11,825 bases of DNA from Candidatus Bathyarchaeota archaeon (GTDB lineage: Archaea; Thermoproteota; Bathyarchaeia; Bathyarchaeales; Bathycorpusculaceae), in the NCBI GenBank assembly GCA_030589055.1, contig JAUUWK010000024.1, positions 1 to 11,825 on the forward strand, read 5' to 3'. Below the pieces are notes generated by a model, which made no database searches, was not told the DNA's origin, and saw only the letters and a program-made list of their open reading frames with translations. This document shows, one piece after another, positions 1 to 7,236 of this stretch (positions are counted from its first letter, which is position 1; each line of letters begins with the position of its first letter). Position numbers and translations under genes: made by a program.

Positions 1-752
1 AGATTCTTGGTAAGGCATCTATAACGACGGCAATAGAGTTTGAAGCCGAAAAGGGAAAAGTCAACGTTATGCTTAGGGATGTCGGTGCACTAGCTGATTT
101 TGGGCCACACCATTTAAATGATGAGAATTTTGAAGTAATCGAAAATGCAGATTACGTATGTGTTTTCAATTGGGCTGGAACAAAGCGGTTTGGAACAGAA
201 CTAGCTGAGACTGTATTCCGCCGCGTAAAAAATGTTGGCAAAGGTAAAACCTATTATGACACAGCCGACCCAACAACTAATAAGGAGAAGCTTCGGAAGC
301 TGATAACAAAGGTTTTGCAGAGCAAACACGTTGACATTTTAAGTGTAAATGAGAATGAAGCAATCTGCTACGCATCACAACTAAGCGACAGGATACAAAA
401 GCTTGGAAAGACTTTACGACTTGATAATTTGGCGAAGGAATCTGCAAGACTTTTGGCATCGCATATACCTGCACGAGTTGACTTACATGCTACAAGTTTT
501 TCAGCAACCTTCACTAAAAAGGGTGAAACCATTGTTCCAACCTTAAAAGTTCCAGTGTTAAGGGTTACAGGAGCAGGAGACGCTTGGAACGCCGGGAACA
601 TCTTAGGAGACGCCCATGGGCTCTCGGATGAGCATAGACTCGGGTTAGCCAACGCAGTTGCCGCCTACTACATTTCAAATCCTACGGGAGCACACCCTAC
701 GCGAAAACAGTTAATAAAATTCTGTAGAAAGTGCACGCGCATACGCTTTTAA
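1..752 (+). CDS. PfkB/ribokinase-family sugar kinase, C-terminal part (5' end outside window)
   Basis: The frame is open from base 3 to a TAA at 750-752, so this is the C-terminal ~250 residues of a longer protein; an internal ATG at 69 is not the true start because the coding sequence continues upstream of it. The family signature is the TGAGDAWNAG segment encoded around 567-596, the anion-hole and catalytic-base motif (GAGD, catalytic Asp) of the PfkB/ribokinase fold, followed by the typical helix with Ala-Asn-Ala-Val-Ala-Ala. Such kinases phosphorylate a sugar or nucleoside hydroxyl with a nucleotide triphosphate in the cytoplasm. The substrate cannot be read from this fragment because the substrate-binding N-terminal half lies outside the window. 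The gene precedes a phosphohexomutase by about 100 bases, so a role in sugar metabolism is reasonable. Family assignment is firm; substrate is unknown. Confidence 0.85.
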   Translation, partial: ILGKASITTAIEFEAEKGKVNVMLRDVGALADFGPHHLNDENFEVIENADYVCVFNWAGTKRFGTELAETVFRRVKNVGKGKTYYDTADPTTNKEKLRKLITKVLQSKHVDILSVNENEAICYASQLSDRIQKLGKTLRLDNLAKESARLLASHIPARVDLHATSFSATFTKKGETIVPTLKVPVLRVTGAGDAWNAGNILGDAHGLSDEHRLGLANAVAAYYISNPTGAHPTRKQLIKFCRKCTRIRF

Positions 753-812
753 AGATGAAAAAATCAGAATGTCGTATGCGTTTTTAGTTCAGAACAGTTT
801 AGTACAGTATGA

Positions 813-847
813 TTTAATTAATCTTGTAAGAATAGAATGTTGGAGGT
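813..847 (+). promoter_or_regulatory. Candidate promoter and ribosome binding site for the phosphohexomutase gene
   Basis: An AT-rich box TTTAATTA at 813-820 could be an archaeal TATA box. A transcript would start near 840-845. A strong Shine-Dalgarno sequence GGAGGT lies at 842-847, and it decides the start of the next gene: the TTG at 856 is 8 bases beyond it. If transcription starts as predicted the leader would be almost absent, so the gene may instead be read from further upstream. The ribosome binding site is clear; the promoter is tentative. Confidence 0.4.
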
Positions 848-855
848 TATTGCTG

Positions 856-2229
856 TTGACGGTTCCTGGGAGATTTGATTTTGACAGTATTTTTAGAGCT
901 TATGATATTAGGGGCGTTTTTGGTGAGCAGCTCACTGAGGAAGTTGCCGCTATCCTTGGAGTGGCTTTCGGTGATTTTTTGGGGAAAAACAGGGGGGTGG
1001 GCGTTGGCAGGGATGTCAGGCTAAGTGGGGAAGCTCTTAGGAACGCTCTGGTGTCGGGGTTAGTTTGCAACTGTGATGTTACTGATATTAGCGTTGTTCC
1101 GACGCCTCTGCTATATTTTGCAACGAATCGTCTGAAAAAAGATGCGGGGATAATGATTACGGCCTCTCATAATCCTCCTGAATGGAACGGGTTCAAATTG
1201 TTCAAGCAGAAGGGATGTATCTATGGTGACGAAATGGCTCGGATAAAACAGATGGCAAAGACAGTTGACTTAAAAGAATTGGAAAGGAAATCTGGAAAAA
1301 TAGTGACGTACGAAGGAATTCTTCAGGAATACATGGATTTTGTTCTAGACAAAATTAAGGTTGAGGAAGGACTTAGGATTGTGGCTGATACCGCTAACGG
1401 CGTGTGCGGACTGCTTGTTCCGTCTCTTTTTAAGCAGGTGGAGTGCGATATTTTGACTTTGAACGAGAAACCAGATGGAAGGTTTCCAGCGCATCTGCCG
1501 GAGCCGAAGGAAGAGACGCTAGTCGAATTAAAGAAGGAAGTAATAAAAACCAAGGCAGATTTTGGAGTAGGATACGACGGAGATGGAGATAGAGTGGTTT
1601 TTGTCGATGAAAAAGGAAAAGTAATCCCAGGTGACTTGACTTTAATGGTCTTTGCCAAGGATGCTCTTCAAAGGAGCAAAGGTGGAAAAATAATTTACGA
1701 ACTGAGTTGTTCTATGGCCGTTGAAGAATTTGTGAAACAGCACGGTGGAATTCCAATTGTTGAAAGGGTTGGCCACACGTTTATCATGGACAAGATGATC
1801 GCGGAGAATGCCTTGGTGGGAGGTGAAAAGAGCAGCCACTTCTACTTTTCTGAATGCAATGGAGTGGATGACGCAGTCTTTGCAAGTTTAAGGATGGCTG
1901 AAATACTCTCCAAAAGCGGTGAGAAACTCTCAGAGATAGTTGATTGTCTGCCGAGGTATCCTTCTATTTACGAAAAAAACTTAAAGTGTCCAGACAAGCT
2001 GAAGTTTGCTGTCATCGAAAAGTTGAAGGCAAGATTCAAGAATCAAGGCGTCAATTTTCTGGATATAGATGGAGTGAAGTTATTAGATAAAGATGGTTGG
2101 GTTCTCATAAGGGCTTCCAATACCGAACCGATTATAAGAGTTTCTGCTGAAGCAAGAACCAATGAAAAACTTGACGAACTCTACGAATTTGCGCGAAAAG
2201 AATTAAAACAAGCTTTGAAGGGTGGTTAA
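856..2229 (+). CDS. Phosphohexomutase of the phosphoglucomutase/phosphomannomutase/GlmM superfamily
   Basis: The enzyme moves a phosphate between C6 and C1 of a hexose (glucose, mannose or glucosamine phosphate), supplying sugar 1-phosphates in the cytoplasm. All four family signatures are visible (numbering from TTG 856): the phosphoserine loop TASHNPPEWNG with catalytic Ser104, the metal loop DGDGDR at 241-246, the sugar-selecting loop GGEKSSH at 322-328, and the phosphate-binding RASNTEP at 419-425. The 457-residue length is normal. The frame is open further upstream (an ATG at 769), but the extra 29 residues are hydrophobic and family-atypical, while GGAGGT at 842-847 sits 8 bases before TTG 856, so I chose that start. 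The sugar loop has Ser-Ser where Ser-Gly is usual, a small deviation. It abuts the next gene, a nucleotidyltransferase with acyltransferase-type helix, so the phosphoglucosamine mutase (GlmM) reaction is an attractive possibility. Specificity cannot be settled from sequence alone. Confidence 0.9.
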   Translation: MTVPGRFDFDSIFRAYDIRGVFGEQLTEEVAAILGVAFGDFLGKNRGVGVGRDVRLSGEALRNALVSGLVCNCDVTDISVVPTPLLYFATNRLKKDAGIMITASHNPPEWNGFKLFKQKGCIYGDEMARIKQMAKTVDLKELERKSGKIVTYEGILQEYMDFVLDKIKVEEGLRIVADTANGVCGLLVPSLFKQVECDILTLNEKPDGRFPAHLPEPKEETLVELKKEVIKTKADFGVGYDGDGDRVVFVDEKGKVIPGDLTLMVFAKDALQRSKGGKIIYELSCSMAVEEFVKQHGGIPIVERVGHTFIMDKMIAENALVGGEKSSHFYFSECNGVDDAVFASLRMAEILSKSGEKLSEIVDCLPRYPSIYEKNLKCPDKLKFAVIEKLKARFKNQGVNFLDIDGVKLLDKDGWVLIRASNTEPIIRVSAEARTNEKLDELYEFARKELKQALKGG

Positions 2230-3567
2230 TTGCAAACAATCATGCTTGCCGGAGGAACAGGAAAAAGAGTTTTTCCTTTAGCAGTGAATAAGCCAAAACC
2301 CATGTTTGAAATTTTGGGAAAACCCTTGATTCAACATGTTATCGAAACCGTCAGAGAAGTTGGCTTGAAAGATTTTATCATCGTGACAGGCCACAACGGA
2401 GAGCAGATTAAAGAGTACCTAGCAGATGGCAACAAGCTTGGAGTTAACATCGAGTACACAGTTCAGAAAGAAGCTCTTGGAATGGCAAACGCTCTTGAAA
2501 CCGCAAAGGATCTCGTTGAAGACAATTTCTTTGTTGTTAACGCTGATGACCTTTTTGAAAGCTCGCTGATAGAAGAAATGGCCAAGCAATTCAAGGAAGG
2601 CAGTGCGGACATAACACTATCATGTAAACCTGTTAAAGAAACTTGGAAGTACGGTATAATTCAGATAGAGAACGACAAAGTGACAAAGTTCGTTGAAAAA
2701 CCGCCGAGAGGACGTGAACCAAGCGATCTGGCTGTTGTTGGAGTTTATATACTGACTAGGAAAATCTTCGATTATTACAAAGGAATCCCGGTTTCAGATC
2801 ACCAGTACGAGGATGCGATTCAAAGATTTATCCAAGACAAAAACATCGTCAGGGCCGTCAGTTATGAAGGATTCTTCGCAGGCTACAAATACCCTTGGGA
2901 TCTTTTCACCATAAACGAGCATCTGATGGATGCGCTGATAAAGAAGCAGATGATTGAAGAAGATGTGGACATCTCGGAAAGGGCGCAGGTTGAAGGAAAA
3001 GTCTGGATTCGGCGAGGAACAAAAATTTTTGAGGGTGCCTGCATAAAGGGACCGTGCTACATAGGTTCAAACAGTCTCATCGGAAATAACTGTCTGGTTC
3101 GGAATTATTCTTCTATTGGCAATGACTGTGTCGTGGGTTTCTCAAGCGAGATCAAAAATTCTCTGATAGGCAACAACTGCTGGTTTCACATGAACTACGT
3201 GGGCGACTCGATAATCTCTGACAACTGCCTATTTGGTGCTGGAGCCACAACGGCAAACTTCCGATTTGACGAGAAGAATGTTAGGTTGAGAATAGAGGGT
3301 AAGACGGTAGATTCAGGCAGGGACAAACTAGGCATCATAGTAGGAGACAACTGTAAAACAGGCATAAACGCTTCCCTTTCACCAGGCATAAAAATCGGTC
3401 CCTACAGTGTAGTTGGACCTGGTGTGTACTTGCAGAGCGATCTTGAGCCGGGTAGAATAATTTTCTTAGACAAGAGAAGCTACGTGGTTAAAGAGAATAA
3501 GATAACCATTCCTTTTGAGAAGAGACAGAAATTGATGGAAAGCTTGTTGAAATATGAAGAGCGATAG
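2230..3567 (+). CDS. Bifunctional-type sugar-1-phosphate nucleotidyltransferase with left-handed β-helix (GlmU/ST0452-like)
   Basis: The N-terminal half is a nucleotidyltransferase: the signature LAGGTGKRVFPLAVNKPKPM at residues 6-25, the metal-binding segment VVNADD near 102-107, and FVEKP at 154-158. From about residue 250 to 400 come hexapeptide repeats (IGSNSLIGNNCLV, IGNDCVVG, IGPYSVVGPG) that form a left-handed β-helix, with FHMNYVGDS near 319-327, which resembles the catalytic histidine region of archaeal ST0452-type amino-sugar-phosphate acetyltransferases. The likely role is making UDP-GlcNAc or a related nucleotide sugar from a sugar 1-phosphate, using the product of the preceding mutase. 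The TTG start directly follows the mutase stop codon, so the two are almost surely co-transcribed and translationally coupled; a later ATG at 2242 would remove the first β-strand. The gene ends in TAG at 3565-3567 and the frame stays open for 44 more codons. Acetyltransferase activity is inferred, not proven. Confidence 0.9.
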   Translation: MQTIMLAGGTGKRVFPLAVNKPKPMFEILGKPLIQHVIETVREVGLKDFIIVTGHNGEQIKEYLADGNKLGVNIEYTVQKEALGMANALETAKDLVEDNFFVVNADDLFESSLIEEMAKQFKEGSADITLSCKPVKETWKYGIIQIENDKVTKFVEKPPRGREPSDLAVVGVYILTRKIFDYYKGIPVSDHQYEDAIQRFIQDKNIVRAVSYEGFFAGYKYPWDLFTINEHLMDALIKKQMIEEDVDISERAQVEGKVWIRRGTKIFEGACIKGPCYIGSNSLIGNNCLVRNYSSIGNDCVVGFSSEIKNSLIGNNCWFHMNYVGDSIISDNCLFGAGATTANFRFDEKNVRLRIEGKTVDSGRDKLGIIVGDNCKTGINASLSPGIKIGPYSVVGPGVYLQSDLEPGRIIFLDKRSYVVKENKITIPFEKRQKLMESLLKYEER

Positions 3568-3699
3568 CAAGAACTCGTTGATCACTTTTCTAGGGAATTT
3601 GCCAACAAAAAGGAGAGAAACTTCACAGTTTTCGAAATAGATAGGTTGATTGTAGTAGTAAATAGGACAGGTTTGCTGGTTCTGGTGCTGAGTGGTTAA
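3568..3699 (+). other. Open 44-codon extension behind the amber stop of the nucleotidyltransferase gene
   Basis: After the TAG at 3565-3567 the same frame runs without a stop to a TAA at 3697-3699, encoding a charged, then hydrophobic segment that begins QELVDHFSREF and ends VVVNRTGLLVLVLSG. There is no ATG. It may be chance, since an open run of 44 codons is not rare, a remnant of a gene end, or a readthrough tail. The upstream protein already looks complete by length. Confidence 0.25.
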
Positions 3700-3703
3700 A
3701 ATC

Positions 3704-3743
3704 CTAAATATGCGTTTGCATATGTGTAGGGTGTGATGGAGGT
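3704..3743 (+). promoter_or_regulatory. Promoter, operator-like inverted repeat and ribosome binding site of the Sm-like gene
   Basis: A TATA-like box TAAATAT at 3705-3711 lies about 25-30 bases before a likely transcript start near 3731-3735. It is overlapped by a perfect inverted repeat, ATATGC-GTTT-GCATAT at 3708-3723, a typical place for a repressor to block TATA-binding protein. GGAGGT at 3738-3743 is an excellent Shine-Dalgarno site 7 bases before TTG 3751 and decides that start over the ATG at 3747, whose frame closes quickly. No regulator can be named. Confidence 0.45.
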
Positions 3744-3750
3744 TTGATGG

Positions 3751-4173
3751 TTGTCGATTGCGCAGAGGAAGTTTTTCACTGAGGTTGCGGCTTTGGTGGA
3801 TTCAAGTGTGGTTGTTTCGACTACGACTGGGAAGACTTACAGCGGGACTTTGGTTGGGATTAATCCAGACAGTTTGAGTTTGTGTTTGGCGGAGGCGAAA
3901 GATGCTGAGGGTAAAGTTTTGCATAGGGTTTTCGTTAATGGAAGTGTTGTGGCTGATATCTTAAGCGTAGAGAAGCCTTTTGATTTGAAGTCTTTGGCTG
4001 AGCGTTTGGAAAAAGTTTTCCCGACAATGGTTAAGCTTTATGAGGATAATGGTTTCATCTGGGTCATGAATAAGGTGAAAGTGACGGAGAAAGGTGTTGT
4101 AGAAGGTTCAGGGCCGGCTGCTGAGCGGGTGCAACGGGTTTACGATCATTTCATCAGCGAGATTAAAGGCTAA
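3751..4173 (+). CDS. Sm-like (Lsm) RNA-binding protein with C-terminal extension, SmAP3-like
   Basis: Residues ~16-75 have the Sm fold pattern: an Sm1-like stretch with VVVSTTTGKTYSGTLVGINP near residues 20-39 (the conserved Gly in GxLxG and the loop-3 Asn-Pro-Asp), then Sm2-like FVNGSVVADI near 62-71. Archaeal Sm proteins form heptameric or larger rings that bind U-rich RNA. This one has 140 residues instead of the usual ~75-80; the extra ~65 residues, rich in Lys and Glu and ending with an amphipathic helix, match the architecture of the crenarchaeal SmAP3 type, whose C-terminal domain has no settled function. The TTG start is fixed by the GGAGGT site. It converges on the PAC2 gene with a 4-base overlap. 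The coding strand is unusually rich in T and G. The Sm call is confident; the subfamily is my inference from length and layout. Confidence 0.8.
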   Translation: MSIAQRKFFTEVAALVDSSVVVSTTTGKTYSGTLVGINPDSLSLCLAEAKDAEGKVLHRVFVNGSVVADILSVEKPFDLKSLAERLEKVFPTMVKLYEDNGFIWVMNKVKVTEKGVVEGSGPAAERVQRVYDHFISEIKG

Positions 4174-4925
4174 ACGTACCAGCGGAACTGGAATTCCTCT
4201 CTTTTCTTTTCTTGTTTGGCAGGTCTACTGATTAAACCGAAGGATTCGAGTATTTTTTTGGTTTTTTCTGCGGCAAGGTTTAGTTTTGTCAAGTCTGATT
4301 TCAGGTTTAGAAATTTGGTTAGGGCTGTTAAGGCTTGATGGGCGGCTTTTGCGTCTGGGTATATGCCGGGCGTTTCTACCAGGAGGCTAAAGGCTTTGAG
4401 GTTTCTGAGTTTGGCTAAGCCTATTGTGATGCCTGCGAGTCCGAAGATTTGGCCTACCATTATTTTTGTGTTGAGATTTAGGGCCCCCTTTAAGGTTTCT
4501 AAGTCTGTGGCTGCGCAGTAGATTTGTGGTTTCTCCTTTGTTTGTTCTACTTTGAACCCGCCCAAAGTAACTATACATTTACAGCCTAACTCTTCAGCCA
4601 AGTCTAAAACACGTCCACAAAGCTCATACTGCCCAAAAGTAGTCAAAGCTTGAGTGTTACCGTACCATATGATTAAGTCTCGCCCGCCATCACGGCTTTT
4701 GTAATAGTAAAGCTGATTAATCGGAGAACGAGTACCTCCCTTCTCTGTTGTCACAGCTAAGTCTTGAAAAGATGAAGAAGTAATCTCAGCAAAAAGCTTG
4801 GCACCCAACTCATGAATTAAATGTAAAGCCGAAATATTAGCAACAAAACCAATACCAGGCAACCCCTCAATCAACACAGGATTACTCAATTTTGGTGTTT
4901 CATAAATCTGAACAGCACAAACCAT
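4170..4925 (-). CDS. PAC2-family protein (proteasome assembly chaperone / PbaB-like)
   Basis: The N-terminal segment VLIEGLPGIGFVAN (residues 17-30) is the hallmark of archaeal PAC2-family proteins, relatives of eukaryotic proteasome assembly chaperones; the middle LGCKCIVTLGGF and the GLAGITIGLAKLRN region followed by ETPGIYPD are also family-typical, and 251 residues is a normal length. The protein ends in Trp-Tyr-Val, matching the hydrophobic-Tyr-any (HbYX) rule for tails that insert into pockets of the 20S proteasome α-ring, and a charged linker (KQEKKREE) precedes it. This supports a role as a proteasome chaperone or activator in the cytoplasm. Start ATG 4925 has AAGGAAG a short distance upstream and a TATA-like box at 4973-4979. 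The gene ends in TAG. Base composition flips sharply in the middle of the gene near 4560, which is unusual. Family assignment is strong; proteasome binding is inferred from the tail. Confidence 0.85.
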   Translation of the reverse strand: MVCAVQIYETPKLSNPVLIEGLPGIGFVANISALHLIHELGAKLFAEITSSSFQDLAVTTEKGGTRSPINQLYYYKSRDGGRDLIIWYGNTQALTTFGQYELCGRVLDLAEELGCKCIVTLGGFKVEQTKEKPQIYCAATDLETLKGALNLNTKIMVGQIFGLAGITIGLAKLRNLKAFSLLVETPGIYPDAKAAHQALTALTKFLNLKSDLTKLNLAAEKTKKILESFGLISRPAKQEKKREEFQFRWYV

Positions 4926-4972
4926 GCTTCAACTTCCTTTGTAATGGTCAGAAAGAGTAAAAGAAAATAACG

Positions 4973-4979
4973 ATATAAG
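4973..4979 (-). promoter_or_regulatory. Candidate TATA box for the PAC2-family gene
   Basis: Read on the minus strand, ACTTATATCG covers a TTATAT box about 25 bases before a predicted start near 4950, giving a leader of about 25 bases before ATG 4925. The spacing suits an archaeal promoter. There is no other support. Confidence 0.4.
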
Positions 4980-5561
4980 TATGTTTGGCCGAAATTATCA
5001 TAAGATATAACCATTTTATCTGTAGCCCGTCCATGTTCGAAAATAAAAAGAAAATCTTTACGCGTACAATCTATCAACAACTGAGTACGAAAATGGTTAC
5101 AAAACCATCCAAAAAAATACATGGAGAGACTATGGGTTGACACTGAAAAAGGTTCCGTGGGCGCTCACATTTCTTTGTGTAGTAGTTAGGGTAGGCGTTC
5201 TGTTCAAAAGATGTTGGTCTCTTCATGATGTTTTCTTGACATGCTCCTGTTGGAGAAATTCCTGTTTAGATAACGCACTAGCAGAAATTCAAACCCTAGA
5301 AAATAAGCTTCACAATTTATGGAACGGACTCGAAGGAGTTGCAATTCTGTAACCCGTCAAAAATTTCATAGAATCCATGTCTTAGCTCTATTGTAAAACA
5401 CACGCTTAAATCAAGATCTAAAATAAGCGTTTCTCGACGCGTGATTAGGGAACAAAGATATACAGACACCGTTTTTTGGCAATGATGGAAATAGTAACGT
5501 CCTTTTCTGCTTTTTCATCCAAGATTCGCGCTAAACTCTTTTTATTATGTTTAATAGACAT

Positions 5562-5599
5562 TTTTTATATGTGTGTTCGGCGCTGTTTCTAGTTAGGTT
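5562..5599 (+). promoter_or_regulatory. Candidate tgtA promoter
   Basis: A T-rich TATA-like box (TTTTTATAT at 5562-5570) lies about 25 bases before a predicted start near 5592, with a weak AGGT ribosome site at 5594-5597 before ATG 5605. The leader would be short. Confidence 0.4.
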
Positions 5600-5604
5600 T
5601 CAAG

Positions 5605-7236
5605 ATGACTTTTGAAATAAAAGAAAGAGACTTGCTCGCGAGAATTGGAAGACTCGAAACTAAAAGCGGCACTATTGAAAGTCCCCTCCTCTTCCCAGTG
5701 GTAAACCCTTCTATACAGCCTGTCCCTCCCGAAAAGATTCGTGAAGTTTTTGGTTGTGAAGCCCTAATAGCTAACGCGTATATTTTGAAGAAGCGTTTTC
5801 AGAATGAGCCAATAGAAAAGGGCTTGCACAGGTTTTTGGATTTTGACGGCGTAGTAATGACCGATTCGGGAGCGTACCAAATCCTCGTTTATGGAGACAT
5901 AGAAACAACCCCAAAAGAGATCGTGGAATATCAAGAACAGATAGACACAGACATAGCCACCATCCTAGACCACCCAACAGGATGGAAAGTCACAAGAGAA
6001 CACGCAGAACAAACGGTAAACACCACAATAAAAAGAGCCAAAGAACTGTTCACGACAAAAACCCGAAATGATATTCTCTGGGTAGGCCCAATCCAAGGAG
6101 GCACTCACCTAGACCTTGTAGCCAAATCCGCCCAACAAATGAGGAAACTACCGTTCCAAATCCACGCCTTAGGCAGTCCAACCGAAATAATGCAACAATA
6201 CAGATTCGACCTTTTAGCCGACATGATAATGACCGCTAAAATGAACTTGCCCATCGAAAGACCGCTGCATCTCTTTGGAGCAGGACACCCCCTCATGTTC
6301 AGCTTAGCCGTAGCCCTCGGATGCGACTTCTTCGACTCCGCAGCTTACGCAATATACGCCAGAAACAACCGCTACATGACAGAACACGGCACCCACAGAT
6401 TAAACGAACTAGGATATTTCCCATGCTCATGCCCGAAATGCACAAAAACAACACCAAAACAAGTACAAGAAATGCAGACAAAAGAAAAACAAGTCTTCCT
6501 CGCCGAACACAACCTCTACGCATGTCAAGCTGAAATAAAACGCATAAAACAAGCAATAAAAGACGGAAGATTATGGGAACACCTACAACAGAGAGTACAC
6601 GGACACCCCGCCTTACTTCAAGCCCTAAAAAGACTGAAAAAATATGAAGAATACATCGAAAAACACAGCCCATCAACAAAAAAGAGCGGCATCTTCTTCT
6701 TCGACTCCATAGGGCTTGCCAGACCAGAAGTTGTCAGACATAGAAAAAAACTGAAAGAAAGATACTCTCCACCCCAAGAAGCAAAGATTCTTTTACTCAT
6801 GCCCCAAACCCGAACGAAACCATTACATAAATCAAAGGAATTCAAAGAAACCGCAAAATTTCTCCGAGGTACATTTAGGGAACACTTGAAGAAGATTCAC
6901 ATATGCCTATATATAGCCCCTCTAGGCGTAGTCCCGACAGAGCTTGACGAAGTCTACCCCCTCTCCCAACACGAAACAGCCCTCCCACCAGACAAAGAAA
7001 CAATCGAATATGTAGCAAAACAAATAGCAGACTACATAAACCGCACAAACTACGAAACAGTCGTGCTACTCAACGACCCAGAAAAATGGAACAATAACGT
7101 CCTAAACGCATGCAAAAGAACATGCAGAAAACAGAGCATCAAATTTAAATATCTTAACACCAAAGCAGAGCGGAGCAAAGCCATGTTGACCAGTCTAAAG
7201 AAAATCATACAGAAAACGTTGAGCGAATCGCTTTGA
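5605..7236 (+). CDS. tgtA: Archaeosine tRNA-guanine transglycosylase, apparently without the PUA domain
   Basis: The enzyme swaps guanine 15 in the D-loop of archaeal tRNAs for preQ0, the first tRNA-bound step of archaeosine synthesis. The catalytic barrel (residues ~1-330) shows MTDSGAYQ with Asp87 (general acid/base), VGPIQGG at 160-166, HALGSP at 187-192, HLFGAGHP at 222-229 and FDSAAYAIYAR with nucleophile Asp244. The zinc site is Cys274, Cys276, Cys279 and His302. The C1/C2-type region follows, including RPEVVRHRKKLKERY and LLLMPQTRTKP. The protein stops at residue 543 without a recognisable PUA domain, which in Pyrococcus-type enzymes of about 580 residues forms the C-terminus and grips the tRNA 3' end. 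From about base 5890 on, the coding strand is very rich in A and C. It overlaps the PHP gene start by 4 bases, so the two are probably co-translated. Function call is strong. Confidence 0.95.
   Translation: MTFEIKERDLLARIGRLETKSGTIESPLLFPVVNPSIQPVPPEKIREVFGCEALIANAYILKKRFQNEPIEKGLHRFLDFDGVVMTDSGAYQILVYGDIETTPKEIVEYQEQIDTDIATILDHPTGWKVTREHAEQTVNTTIKRAKELFTTKTRNDILWVGPIQGGTHLDLVAKSAQQMRKLPFQIHALGSPTEIMQQYRFDLLADMIMTAKMNLPIERPLHLFGAGHPLMFSLAVALGCDFFDSAAYAIYARNNRYMTEHGTHRLNELGYFPCSCPKCTKTTPKQVQEMQTKEKQVFLAEHNLYACQAEIKRIKQAIKDGRLWEHLQQRVHGHPALLQALKRLKKYEEYIEKHSPSTKKSGIFFFDSIGLARPEVVRHRKKLKERYSPPQEAKILLLMPQTRTKPLHKSKEFKETAKFLRGTFREHLKKIHICLYIAPLGVVPTELDEVYPLSQHETALPPDKETIEYVAKQIADYINRTNYETVVLLNDPEKWNNNVLNACKRTCRKQSIKFKYLNTKAERSKAMLTSLKKIIQKTLSESL

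Larger units (their letters stand above)
4926..5604. other. Long intergenic region between divergent PAC2 and tgtA genes
   Basis: This 679-base stretch holds the PAC2 promoter on the left and the tgtA promoter on the right. Inside it are two inverted repeats: ATGGTT-ACAA-AACCAT at 5093-5108, and ACGCTTA/TAAGCGT at 5402-5408 and 5424-5430 with a 15-base loop. A weak frame runs from TTG 5137 to TAA 5352 (71 codons); its first part has a hydrophobic run and its last ~27 residues look helical (ALAEIQTLENKLHNLW), so it could be a decayed gene end, but it has no recognisable family and a poor start. I see no tRNA, CRISPR or transposon signature. Confidence 0.5.

Noticed and set aside
769..855. 29-residue N-terminal extension of the phosphohexomutase from ATG 769
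   Set aside because: No homology to the family and an excellent ribosome site before TTG 856.
5137..5352. 71-residue protein in the intergenic region
   Set aside because: TTG start with only a weak ribosome site, Cys- and Trp-rich unusual composition and no family; kept only as a possible remnant.
6299..6679. Long antisense frame opposite tgtA
   Set aside because: It mirrors the strong A/C bias of the tgtA coding strand, giving Leu/Val/Cys-rich nonsense; tgtA itself is unambiguous.
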